Source of the DNA: Pyronema omphalodes
Lineage: Eukaryota; Ascomycota; Pezizomycetes; Pezizales; Pyronemataceae
Assembly (NCBI GenBank): GCA_024516155.1
Contig: JAJJXM010000010.1
Coordinates: 744,001-808,000 of the forward strand
Reading direction: 5' to 3'
Length of the DNA stretch: 64,000 bases
Shown here one piece after another: positions 44,721 to 55,580 of this stretch (its first letter is position 1; each line of letters starts with the position of its first letter). Under the pieces are notes generated by a model, which had not been told where the DNA came from, did no database searches, and worked only from the letters and a program-made list of their open reading frames with translations. Both the position numbers and the translations under genes were made by a program.

Positions 44721-45518
44721 AGGGCAGAACACGAAGAAGGGAAGAGTGGAAGAAGAGCAAAAGATGGGGAAAGGAGAATTGAAACAAGAGCGAAACATGG
44801 AGAAAGAAAGATGGAAGAATAGCAAAACATGGAGAATAAGAAGGACAGAAGCTCAGACGGCGGGAGGCAGCAGAAAGGCAGGCAGAGCGGCAAAGCAAGC
44901 AAGGCTGTGCCCCAGTTGACCATCAGTAATTCGTAACTATCGGTATTCTTGATCACCAGCGTCACTCACTATCCGGAATCAAGAATTCCAACTGTGCTCT
45001 GCATAACTCACAACTCTTCCGCAAAGTGCCTTTAAATGCTCCAGATGCATTCTCGTGCAGCTCAACATTAAAAACAACCTATACACAGCTGCACTCCCTG
45101 CCTCTCTCCGCGGTTCCTCGTACAAACCGCTGCTTCATCAAGTTCGTCTGCGATAGCACCCACGCACGCAACTCTACCTACGACAAGTGCTCCGCCATCA
45201 TAGCTCCTTCAGACCTAACCACCCACCAACGCCTCCCAATCTTAACTTAAACTTAAAAGCCAAGGCCTAAATTTAACTCCTTCTCTGTCTTCTGGCTCAA
45301 GGCATTCGCTCTTGCCCTTTAATCTCCCCTACCCCCCCTTTTGAGCCAATTTCGCCCCATCACCGAGTTTACCGGTTCGGTTATAGCAACTTTGAGAGCT
45401 ACGCGACAAGCAGACAAAGACAAAACCTCGCCGGCACCCACCCATTCTCCCAAGTGCTCTCTCACTCATTCACATTTCACATACACAACGCCGGTTCACA
45501 TAACCGATCATAACCACA

Positions 45519-47787
45519 ATGGCAGACAAACGGCCAGTTCTCTACCCCGTCGCCACGAAGAAGGGCCCATACTCTCTTCAGGTTCCTGGCGTTGAGCCCA
45601 AGGAAGGCGAGGGTATTCCCAGACGTCACCCCGGATCTATCGACAGACTCGTTTCCACACCTGACCCAGATGTCAGAACCGTCTACGATATCGTTGTTCG
45701 CGGAGCAAAGAAGTTCGGAACTTCGGAATGTATGGGTAGACGACCAATGATCAAGACCCACGTCGAGAAGAAGATGATCAAGAAGGTGGTGGACGGAGTC
45801 GAGACAGAGGTTCCTAAGGAGTGGGTTTACTACGAGAAGGGAGGATACACTTTCAAGAACTTTATCGAGTACAAGGAGAGCGTAGACACCTGTGGAGCTG
45901 GTCTACGAGCTCTCGGATTGAACAAGAACGACAGAGTACACATCTACGCTGGAACTAGGTATGGGATTCCTGCTGCGGGTATGACGGGAGAGACGGGTAC
46001 TAATGTATGTGATACACTACAGTGCCGAATGGTTGACCATGTCCCATGGTTGTGCTTCTCAGTCCATGCCTATTGTCACCGCCTACGATACCCTTGGAGA
46101 GTCTGGTCTGCAACATTCGCTTGTCCAGACTGGTGCACAGGCAATCTTCCTCGACCCACACCTTCTCAAGAACCTCGTCAACCCTCTCAAGGAGGCTACT
46201 CAGATCAAATACGTGATCTACAACACCACTGAGGAGGCTAAGCCGGAAGACATCGAGAAGCTTCAGACTGCACACCCTCACCTTAAGATTGTAAGCTGGG
46301 ATGATCTATTGCAGATGGGACGTGAGAACCCGGTGGAGCCGGTTCTTCCCGACCCCGAGGACCTGTGCTGCATTATGTACACTTCTGGATCCACCGGAAC
46401 TCCCAAGGGTGTCCCCCTCAAGCACCGCAACGTCATCGCCGCTGGTTAGTATTAGCGCAAAACCACCATTCTATGACTTTGCAGAGTAGCTAACAGTGAT
46501 TCAGTTGCCGGTGTTACTACCATCGTCGAGCCCTACATCGGACAGGGAGACTACATTCTCAACTTCCTTCCCTTGGCCCACATTCTCGAGCTTGTTTTCG
46601 AGAACTCTATCATCGTATGGGGAGCCGCTATGGGATACGGAAGCCCGCGCACGCTTTCCGATCGTACCATGAGAAACTGCAAGGGAGATATCCGGGAATT
46701 GAGGCCTACTGTTCTTGTCGCTGTCCCCGCTGTCTGGGAGACCGTCAAGAAGGGTATTATGGACCAGCTCAACAAGCAGTCCGGCCTTAAGCAGAAGATG
46801 TTCTGGGGTGCCATGTCTCTCAAGGGCACATTGTTGAACTATGGAATTCCCGGTGTCAGCATGCTCGACAACATTGTCTTCAAGAAGATTAAGGAAGCTA
46901 CCGGAGGAAGAATGAGAGTCTGTATGAACGGAGGTGGTCCGATCGCTAAGGAGACCCACTACTTTATCTCTATGGCCATCGCCCCCATGATTATGGGTTA
47001 CGGATTGACCGAGACCGCTGCGTAAGTTGAAAATTCACTCTATTCGGTTTGTATTAATATATACTAATTGCCTCATAGCATGTGTTGTCTTATGGACCCC
47101 GCAGAGTGGGACAACAACTCTCTCGGAAACCTTACCTCCTCCGTAGAAGTCAAGCTCGTCGACTTCCCCGAGGCTGGCTACTTCACCAACCGCATTCCCG
47201 AGCAGGGAGAGGTCTGGATCCGTGGAGACTCCGTCGCCGACAGCTACTACATGAACGACGAGGAGACCGCAGCCGCCTTTGAGAACGGATGGTTCAAGAC
47301 TGGTGACATTGGAGAGTGGGACGAGAACGGACACTTGAAGCTCATTGACCGTAAGAAGAACTTGGTCAAGACTTTGAACGGAGAGTACATTGCTCTTGAG
47401 AAGCTTGAGTCTATCTACCGCTCCACCCCCGTCGTCCAGAACATCCTTGTTTACGCCGACGAACGCCAGACTAAGCCTGTTGCTATCATCTTCCCCAACG
47501 AGCCTGTTCTCAAGAAGCTTGCTGAGCAGCATGGAATTGAGGGTGATCACCTTGAGCAGTTGGTCCACAACCAGAAGCTTACCTCCATCGTTCTTAACCT
47601 ACTCCTTCAGCAGGGTAAGAAGGGTGGTCTTGGTGGAATTGAACTTCTGCACGGTGTCGTCATGACCGATGAGGAGTGGACGCCACAGAACGGTCTTGTT
47701 ACCTCGGCACAGAAGTTGAACAGAAAGGGAATTGTTGCAAACCACAAGAAGGAGATTGAGGCTGCTTACGGTTTCACTTCTCAGTAA
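45519..47787 (+). CDS. FAA1: long-chain fatty-acid-CoA ligase (Faa1/Faa4 type)
   Basis: Activates long-chain fatty acids to acyl-CoA for lipid synthesis and import. Exons are 45519-45958, 46023-46444, 46505-47021 and 47079-47787, giving 695 aa, typical for yeast Faa1/Faa4. The junctions read HIYAGT-SAEWLTMSHGC, RNVIAA-VAGVTT and GLTETAA-MCC. Motifs are the AMP-binding P-loop MYTSGSTGTPKGVP (~263-276), PLAHILELVFEN, MGYGLTETAA (~452), WFKTGDIGEW (~530) and the fatty-acyl signature region LIDRKKNLVKTLNGEYIALEKLE. No PTS1 signal is present at the end (TSQ). Introns are 57-64 bp with TACTAAT or AGCTAAC branch sites. A purine-rich tract lies ~650-840 bp upstream, but no specific regulator site can be named. 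Confidence 0.95.
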
Positions 47788-50443
47788 ATCATTAAAGAGA
47801 AGATAAAGAAGGATATTTTGAGTTAGTTTGGTGTTTCCAGTTGGGTGGGAATTGGGTAACTAGGAGCTGTGGGTATTTATTTGAAGAAGGTTGCTTTTGG
47901 GGTTGCTATCTATCAACAGCGGGTTTTGTTTACTTTGTCTTTTGTTTTTTTGTTTGATCTGATTTAAAGTTTTAGTGGGATGTTATTGATTGAACTTTTT
48001 TTTTTCGAGTCTGACATTTACTCATATCGTATTGATTCGTGCAATTATGTATTAACTACACCGTCCACATGATTCGTATATGCTTCCAACAGAGGTTAAT
48101 CAATAAGTGTGAGACATTTGTTTCCATACCCTGAGAACCCTGAGCACCCTGAATACCCTGAGATGATCACCGCTGCCGCTCGGCTTCCCCGCATTGCCTT
48201 GTAATATATTCGGTGGCACATGCTAGCAAGCTTACAGCCACAGTACTAACCTAAAGGTATTCCTTTTTCTGGATTTTACCGCCAAAATTCCCATGTTGCC
48301 AATGATATACCTCCACCACTATAAAGTGAAAAGATTACTTATACTACCAAGAACTTATTCAGCCTATAGATATTACATTCCAAGCGTTTTTTCATTTCAA
48401 AATTATCGCTACCAGTGCAAATAGTTGCTGCCATCTGATGTATATTTCGTTGCTATACGGAATTCGTATTGGTGCACTGTGCAGGGAAATTAAATGGCCT
48501 GAAATTTGAATATCTTGATGAGCTAATGGGCTACTGTACCATGAACTCACCTGGCTGGACCTTTCTCTTGTCTCCTTATCAAATCCCGGGATATTTTTTT
48601 ATCACCGGTAATTCTTATCTCATAGTATATATCTCTTCCACTGATGTATGTAGAAAGTTTTCTAAATTCTTTCAGTAATCAAAAAAGAAAAAAATTTGCA
48701 ACTGCGAATTTCAAATTTCAAATTCCGTAAGTTTAGTTTCTTATTTTTCAAGGAATTTGGATACATCTACTACAACTGTAATGTCGAGCTATAATCACTA
48801 AATATCACCCATGCAAAATGATGGTGAATATATATGATTTACCTATGGAGATAGTTTTTATTGATTTATATATAGCTTCTTCACTGGTCATTGATATATG
48901 CAATAACCGTGGTGTAGGTCTTATTCTTTTCAAAAAATCATGTATATAAGAACAGTCTTTTTAGCTGTGGCTGTGGTTGTAATTACAGTATGTTATAATA
49001 TTGCATATATATATCATTACTAACAAAACTGTGAAAAAATTGTTTTTAAAAAAAAAAACCCCCCGCTCGGCAGAATTACAGTACGCTACATTCCGACGTG
49101 ATTTTTCATGATGCGGAGGATGATGCTGATGATGCGGGTCTGCGGGTGGGGGATATATTTGTTGCATTCGTTTCGTTTTGTTTTAATTTCTGCTTGGAGA
49201 ATATTGGGTTTGAGGTTAGGATAAGATGATGTGGAATGAGCTAAAAGAAAAGGAAAGAGAAAAAGAAGAACGAGAAAGAAAAGGGGAAGAAGGAAAGGGG
49301 AAGAAAATAGAGACTTTGCACGCTCCCATGTCCCGGAATATTTTAGAGCTCAGGAAAGGGGTTGTAATGTTGAAGAAAATAGAAAAGGAGGCCCGTGACG
49401 GGGTTTAAGAGATTTGGGATGTTGAAAGGTACGCTGTATTGAAGAGAAATTGGTGGTGTTGGATAGGACTAATGATGCTAAGTCTTAAGAATCAAAGTGA
49501 TAGAGGGAAGGATATGTCTTTGGGGATTGGGAATGAATGTATATGGGATAAAATATTGGTATGCTTCCCTCTGTAAAGTTCAAAGAGCTAAACGTTGCTA
49601 GACGGGATAATATTCCCTTACTAGTGATAACTCCCAAGCTAGGATACTTCCATCAAAATCGATAGATTGTTTTTCTACTCAAAGTCTTGAGCAAAAAGTA
49701 TAATGAAAGGAATTTCTCAAAACGAAATTCCTACGCTATGGCATATTGCATCCATAATCCAGTTTGAACTGGGAAGTAATAATTCAGAAGATATGGTGAT
49801 GGTTTGCAGGGGTTGTTCTGATGAAAAGTGCGGTATCTTGAGTCAGTTCGGGCAGGGAGGGTATAGGGGTTTTGATATGCTCTGGACTCGGATATATATG
49901 CAATGGGTTTGGGAACTTTGGATAATGGACATTGGATGGGTTATTCAGGGCTTTTCTTTTGGATCAATATCTAGAGGAGAGATGAAAAAGAGTGTTTGAA
50001 CCTGGAAGAAATATATCACGTCCCCTTTCTTACGGAAAAGGTAATATGGGAGGCAATAGGAACGTTCAGATACGATGCTTATGTGACCGTATGCAAAAAT
50101 GAGGGTTATGATGATGTTGATGATGCGGAAGGTGACATAGAGTGATTTGACTTTGTGCCGGATTATTTTGTAGAAGGGATTGCGTCAAGGGATACACATT
50201 TGATTATAAGTCTAATTTCAAAAATACCTACCGACTACATGACATGCTCAGTTTTCATGTTTGCATATGCGTTTGCTCCGGCGCCACCGTAGTTGTAGGG
50301 CTGATGCACAAACGCCCGCACCCCGCACCCTTGTAGTCCCGGCGCGTCGCGTGCGTACTTATGACGCCATTACTCCTCCTCATTTTCTCCCAACATCAGT
50401 ACCCACAACTTCAACGCCATAAGTCCACAGAACCTACCTAATC
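47788..50443. other. intergenic, ~2.65 kb
   Basis: No supported gene; frames near 49226-49408 and 49703-49999 are short and non-conserved. The first ~250 bp are T-rich 3' flank. A CCCTGAGAACCCTGAGCACC-like array of five units sits near 48127-48163. Confidence 0.5.
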
Positions 50444-51298
50444 ATGAACCACCCACCCTCTCCAAAACGCAAGCACAAATGGGGTGATGGCCCAAACCGT
50501 CCTTGCCCGCCTGCCATGGCTGAGTTTCTTCTGCCTTTTCCTGAGTACGCCCAACTTAGCCCAATTACCCCCATGATGCCCGACAGACCATTGCTAACCA
50601 CCAATAGTCCTGACTCTCTCCCTCGCGCCGATACCCCCTCTGCCAAACTTGCCGCTCGAGCTACATATACTCTATCCCGACAGCAGCATCAGCGACACCT
50701 ATTGATAAATCGCCACCAAATTCCAGACCACCGATATTTTTTGGAGAAGCTATACGTTCATGATTCCATTCCTTTATTCTCAGCCACATCAGAGGGTGTG
50801 ATTGTTCCCCCCTCTATCCTTACCCCCGAAACCGCCGCCTCATTATCCTCCTCCGCGGCCAAGATTGCAGACGAATACATCCCCGTCAAACGTCGCCACA
50901 TGTTATTGTCCAATAAGCAAGTTTGTAGTGCCTCGGTTTCTTCCATGGGAATGGAAAATATTGAATTAGCAGCAAGGCTGGCTAATATAGCTGTTATGGA
51001 GAGACGTACCATGTTGCAAGATGAGGCAGATATTAGGTGGCGACAGATGGAGGAGATTGAAAAATTGTATGCGGCGCAGGATTCGATGCAGAAGAGGGAG
51101 GGATTGATGCGGCCGGCCTTGCAGGCAGGATTTGCGGGGAATAGAACGGGTGTGTCTACGGGATATAATTCGGCGCAGTCGGCGGGAAGTGGGTTGATGG
51201 CGGGATTGGGTGCTCCGTCGCTTCCTGTTGGATTTGCGAGGAATAGAGTGGTTCAAAGACCGGTGGAGAAGGCGATGGATCCGAGATTGACTAGATAG
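50444..51298 (+). CDS. conserved-looking protein of unknown function (284 aa)
   Basis: A single-exon frame with an ATG in a good upstream context (CTAATCATG), no low-complexity bias and clear segmentation. I do not recognise the family. The start is Pro-rich and basic (PPSPKRKHKWGDGPNRPCPP). A Ser/Pro-rich stretch with possible phosphosites follows (SPITPMMPDRP; SPDSLPRADTPS). The helical middle contains RHLLINRHQIPDHRYFLEKL and MENIELAARLANIAVMERRT-like heptads, then RWRQMEEIEKLYAAQDSMQKR. The end is Gly-rich with repeated GFAGNR / GFARNR. No signal peptide or membrane segment is seen. The 3' end has higher G-ending codon use. It may be a lineage-restricted nuclear protein; that is inference. 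Confidence 0.65.
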   Translation: MNHPPSPKRKHKWGDGPNRPCPPAMAEFLLPFPEYAQLSPITPMMPDRPLLTTNSPDSLPRADTPSAKLAARATYTLSRQQHQRHLLINRHQIPDHRYFLEKLYVHDSIPLFSATSEGVIVPPSILTPETAASLSSSAAKIADEYIPVKRRHMLLSNKQVCSASVSSMGMENIELAARLANIAVMERRTMLQDEADIRWRQMEEIEKLYAAQDSMQKREGLMRPALQAGFAGNRTGVSTGYNSAQSAGSGLMAGLGAPSLPVGFARNRVVQRPVEKAMDPRLTR

Positions 51299-51956
51299 GT
51301 AGGCGGATTACTGAAATTACATAGCGGCATAGCGATTTTATCAGAGTTTTATGGAGTTATGGGAGTTTGAGGCCTTGATTCGAGGCCTATGTATGGGTTG
51401 GAATTACGTAGTAATAGTTACACAGCTGGTTAGGAAGTTACATATCAATTAGTTAGTCTACCCAAGTATTATGGAAAAGTCGAATACAATTAGTATCAAT
51501 CAATATCTTAATAGGAAAAGATATGCTCTCACTACACGCGCAGCGGTATGATTAGAGTTGTGAACAGCCCTATACACCTGCGCAGGCGATCCAAAATTTT
51601 GTGCACGGCAACCAACAGACATGCGCCTCAATGGAGAGACGAAAGTCCAACACAAAACTGCCTCTTTCAACTTTCCCCGCCTACCCCTCTCTTGTTCCCT
51701 TATATAAGCCTTCCCCCAAATTATAATTCAGCAGTGTTGCATCGTGGTTCCATATACGCACCATCTATTTATACCTTCCTACTAAACCCGTTTTAGTAAG
51801 GCGTACCGTCACAGCAAGGGTCCCATAGCTGCCTGCGCCCCTGAGCTGATCGCAAGCTCCACGACGACAAAATCGCGACTGTCCCCTAAATTCGAATTTC
51901 CTTCCTCATCCCCACCTTTCACCTCAATCACCAACCGCCCCCCACGAACCGCAAAA
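51299..51956. other. intergenic between the unknown protein and SEC9
   Basis: No supported gene. The right half is C-rich and probably includes the SEC9 promoter and 5' leader, ending CCGCAAAAATGG at the start codon. Confidence 0.45.
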
Positions 51957-52966
51957 ATGGGTTTTTTCAAACGTTCCAAACCCGCCGAAAAAGAAAAGGA
52001 AGCCGCTCAAGACGCCAATCCCTATGTAGCGCCTCCCCCACCTTACCAACCCCCCGCCGCCCAGCAGCAAGCCCCTCCTCAGCAGTACGGAGGTTACGGA
52101 TCCTCTAGCGGACCTAGCAACTACAACGCTCCCGCTGCTGGATCCGCCCCTAGACCTCCCGCTTACCAGGGCGGTGGAGGTTACGGTGCTCCTGCTGGCC
52201 CCAGTGGAGGATATGGTGGACAGAACAGTTATGGAAGCCAGCCTTCCTACGGACAACAGCAGGGTGGCAACAGCTACGAGGCGGATGAGGATGAGGAGGT
52301 CGAGGAGATCAAGGGCCATATTCGTCGTACCAACCAGGAGTCATTGTCTTCCCTCCAGAACTCAAATGCAAACCTTGACCGCATGATGGGAATTGGAGAG
52401 AGAACTTTGGCTACTTTGGATGAGGGAAATGCACGCATTGCAGAGACCGGACAGAAGGTTATGGACAGTTCCAAGATGGTCGATTCCTCACGAAAGAAGA
52501 CTGCGGAGGTCCACAACTTGCAGGGAATGATGACTTTCAAGAGGGTATACGCTGGTAACACCACGGACCCTGATAGAGAGAAGAATGCGGAGTTTTTGAG
52601 ACAGACCAAATACAATGCTCAGCACAGGATGCCTCATATCCCAAGTGCTAGTGATAACCAGAGGCCCAAATATGGAGCATCCAAGTACTCCGAGTGGGAC
52701 GAGGAGGGTGACAAGGCCGTCAATGACCAGCTCGACCAGACGCTGGCGAAGATGCAAGGACTCAACAGATTGGCCAAGAACATTAACCAGAGTTTGGATA
52801 CCTCAAACCAAGTTATCGACCATGTTACTGGATTGGTATGGCAACTTCTATGGATTAAGACAGCGTTTACAGGTGGCTAACATGAGGTTTACAGGTACAA
52901 CACACCGACCGTAAGATTGGAGGAGCAACCAACTTCTTGACTAACCCCAAGGCAAGAAAAGAGTAA
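51957..52966 (+). CDS. SEC9: Sec9/SNAP-25-type t-SNARE
   Basis: Plasma-membrane Qb/Qc SNARE that pairs with Sso-type syntaxins and Snc-type VAMPs for exocytosis. Exons are 51957-52835 and 52895-52966 (59-bp intron, GGCTAAC branch), giving 316 aa. The start MGFFKRSKP is basic and followed by a Pro/Gly/Tyr/Gln-rich disordered stretch (residues ~20-105). The Qb helix lies at ~110-175: EEIKGHIRRTNQESLSSLQNSN, then MMGIGERTLATLDEGNARI. The Qc helix starts near 265 (LDQTLAKMQGLNRLAKNINQ) and continues over the splice into VQHTDRKIGGATN. A neutral glutamine lies in each helix where a Q-SNARE zero-layer residue is expected. There is no membrane anchor, as usual for Sec9. The last exon adds only 23 residues and a stop. 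Confidence 0.92.
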
Positions 52967-53531
52967 ATTTGGAAATAGTTCAATTCGGGATTTCTTTTTC
53001 AAATGTTTGTTTTTTGCTGGTAGCAAATAGGTTATATTGCATGCATTAGGTATTTATTAAATTTAAGTTAAATCTGGGGTTTTCATAGGTACAGGATCTC
53101 TCTGAAAGTGGGCGGAATGAGTATCTTCAAGTGATTAACATCAGATACGCTCATAACTAAAACTACCCGCGACATGAAGTAGCTTTTTAGCGCTCATCCA
53201 AAATTGCGACGTGATTATGCATGACCAAAAGATTCCAACCCTCTTCGCCGCGTACCGTTGATAGCTCGTAATTCCAACGCGAAGCAGCGAAAGCCGTAAT
53301 TTAAACCCATCCCCTCCTCGTTAAGACAATCAACAGTCCCTTTCCTCTACCACTTCAATCACCTCGCTGAGGCTCACGTGACGCACCATCTTAAAGCTTC
53401 ACACGGACACGCCAAGCCTCCAAAATTTCTAGCTCGCGTACAGCGATACCCCACCACTTGCATTCGACGACCTCTAAACTTCAAAATTTACTGCAAGTTA
53501 CACCACGACTCGACACAAGTTAACAGCAATC
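52967..53531. other. intergenic between SEC9 and NOB1
   Basis: This 565-bp gap includes the SEC9 3' flank and the NOB1 promoter with a CACGTG at 53375-53380. No supported ORF. Confidence 0.5.
53375..53380. promoter_or_regulatory. CACGTG E-box upstream of NOB1
   Basis: CACGTGAC lies about 150 bp before the ATG. The same extended CACGTGAC is seen upstream of eIF3f. Function is inferred. Confidence 0.35.
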
Positions 53532-54878
53532 ATGGCCGCCCTCGCCGCCCCCACTACCGGAACCACAAAGGAAAAACTCGCCTCCTACCTTGTCATCGAT
53601 ACCGGTCCAATTGTTTCCTCAGCTGCCTCGCCTAGCTACTACCTCGCCTCCGCGGATCGCATATTTACTACCCCCGCCGTTATTGCAGAAATTAAAGACG
53701 AGGCTTCAAGATCAAGATGGGAAACTATTTGGAAGCCATTCGTCGAGATCAGAACCCCGAGGCCTACCAGCCTGAAGATTGTTGCGGAGTTTTCGAAGAA
53801 GACGGGAGACTACAGAGTTCTTTCTGCTACGGATATGGGCCTTATTGCATTGGCTTATGAGTTGGAGTTGGAGGTTGCTGGAGGTGATTGGAGACTCAGA
53901 GAGGCACCTGGAAAGGAGTGTAAGGGACCTAAGCCTGAGGGATGGGGTTGGGAGGGAAAGATTGTCGGAGAGGCACCCAAGAAGGAGGAGGAGCAGAAGG
54001 AAGGCGAAGAGCCTAAGGAGGCCGAGAAGGAGGTTGAGGAGCCTAAGGAGGAGGAGAAGACCCCAGCCGCCGTTGAGGAGGTCGCCGAGCAGCTTGAAGC
54101 TACCACCTTGGAGACTACTCCCGTTGACTCTCCCTCCACCGAGGAAGCAGCCACCGCCTACGAGGACCACCAACAGCCCGAGGGAATGGTTGAGACTACT
54201 GACGAGCCCACCGAGGAAGTTGCAGAAAGCAACGAGGATTCCGAGGACGACGACTCCGACGGTTGGATCACTCCCAGCAACTTGCACCGTCACATTCACC
54301 CTACGCCTAAGGCAACCACCGCCGCTGTGGTTGAGAAGCTTACCGTTGCTGTCGCCACTGTCGATTTCGCTATGCAGAACACTTTGTTGCAGATGAACCT
54401 TCACCTTTTGTCTCCTACTTCTTTGATCCGTATCAAGAACGTTCGCTCCACTGTTTTGCGTTGCCACGGATGTTTCTTCGTTATCAAACACCCTACAGCT
54501 ACCTCCCACTTCTGCCCTAGATGTGGTTCCGGAGACACTCTTCGCCGTGTCGGTTGCTCAACTGATGCAAACGGTGTCTTTAAGCTTCATCTTAAGAAGA
54601 ACTTTCAGCACAATGTTAGAGGAAATGTTTTCGCTATCCCTAAGCCTGTTGCGGGTACTTGTTCGATGAAGGGTGTTCCCGATGCCCCGGTGTTGAGAGA
54701 GGATCAGAAGGAGTACACCAGAGCCGTCAGATGGGAGAGCTACAGGAAGGAGAAGGATTTGATGGACCAGGATTATCTTCCTAACATCTTGTCTGGAACG
54801 AGAAGAAGAGGTTCTGCTATCAGAGTCGGTGCTGGAAGGGGGAAGAACCCTAACCAGGTTGGACGCAAGAGAAAGTAG
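53532..54878 (+). CDS. NOB1: Nob1, 20S pre-rRNA D-site endonuclease
   Basis: PIN-domain nuclease that makes the final cut at site D to mature 18S rRNA in cytoplasmic pre-40S particles. It is a single 448-aa exon. The PIN domain starts with YLVIDTGPIV, where Asp23 is the expected first metal ligand. IFTTPAVIAEIKDEASR and VLSATDMGLIALAYELE follow with further acidic residues. Residues ~145-245 are a long Glu/Lys/Pro-rich and acidic insertion of varying sequence. GWITPSNLHRHI begins the conserved second half. The zinc ribbon runs RCHGCFFVIKHPT...FCPRCGS near 309-332. The closing stretch (RGSAIRVGAGRGKNPNQVGRKRK) is basic and conserved. A fixed 23S/18S target cannot be shown from sequence, but the family is clear. 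Confidence 0.95.
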   Translation: MAALAAPTTGTTKEKLASYLVIDTGPIVSSAASPSYYLASADRIFTTPAVIAEIKDEASRSRWETIWKPFVEIRTPRPTSLKIVAEFSKKTGDYRVLSATDMGLIALAYELELEVAGGDWRLREAPGKECKGPKPEGWGWEGKIVGEAPKKEEEQKEGEEPKEAEKEVEEPKEEEKTPAAVEEVAEQLEATTLETTPVDSPSTEEAATAYEDHQQPEGMVETTDEPTEEVAESNEDSEDDDSDGWITPSNLHRHIHPTPKATTAAVVEKLTVAVATVDFAMQNTLLQMNLHLLSPTSLIRIKNVRSTVLRCHGCFFVIKHPTATSHFCPRCGSGDTLRRVGCSTDANGVFKLHLKKNFQHNVRGNVFAIPKPVAGTCSMKGVPDAPVLREDQKEYTRAVRWESYRKEKDLMDQDYLPNILSGTRRRGSAIRVGAGRGKNPNQVGRKRK

Positions 54879-55580
54879 ACAATGGAATTAGGGACGTTTT
54901 TGGGGAGTTTTCTTTTGTAATTGGGTTGGGTTGGATTTTTTTTCTTATGTCACTGGGATAGTAAAAGTTTGGGTTGTATTTTTTGTGGGTTTATAAATAG
55001 TTATGGATATGATGACAGTTTTTGGCTTTAGTTTTGATGAGTACAATAAGAAAAATTAAAAGCTGTAAATACTTGAATACAAGCACCGTCATTATTAATG
55101 TAGTTGACGCCAATCTTTTGTTTTACGTTTGAGAGGCTGCATACCAAAGTTTCCACTGTAACCAACCAACTTTGTGTGTAGCATAGAGTCCCTCAGGTTC
55201 ACCACCTTCCATCATGAGTCAAAAAACCAAGGCAGATTTTTAGTTTTTGAGCACACCAACTGTGTAACTTTCTGTGTTCGTAATTTCTCTATGACTCTTA
55301 CTGAATTCCCGAGTTTGTATCTGGGGATCTGGTTTTGCTCATTCAGCTGCATATATAGCTGCGCCTTAACGCGCTAGCCCTGTGCGCGACCCGTCACGGT
55401 CAAGAGCTCTTAACTCGTTAACTTCCCACAAAGAAACCGCCACTGCTACAAACCAACCTACCAACTTCTTACCACCACCCGAGACCTCATCTGCGCCAAC
55501 AAATCTACGTGTATCAGTAAACTATACTAGCTACCACAAGTTTCACACCAGAAGACCGTTCTCTTATACTACACCACACA
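54879..55580. other. intergenic between NOB1 and SSL2
   Basis: T-rich NOB1 3' flank followed by an A/C-rich SSL2 leader. The frames at 55174-55377 and 55382-55597 have no family resemblance. Confidence 0.5.

Larger units (their letters stand above)
41877..45518. other. gene-poor region, ~3.6 kb, low-complexity
   Basis: No supported gene. The 41990-42135 stretch is built from AAGTTCAAA-like motifs, and a G run occurs at 43696-43706. A purine-rich stretch with a GAAGAA core spans about 44680-44830. The last ~450 bp are C/T-rich and probably include the acyl-CoA synthetase promoter and leader. Confidence 0.5.

Noticed and set aside
47035..47568. 177-codon minus-strand ORF opposite FAA1
   Set aside because: Antisense shadow created by codon bias of the acyl-CoA synthetase exon.
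53712..54509. 265-codon minus-strand ORF opposite NOB1
   Set aside because: Leu/Gly-rich antisense shadow of the Glu/Lys-rich NOB1 insertion.
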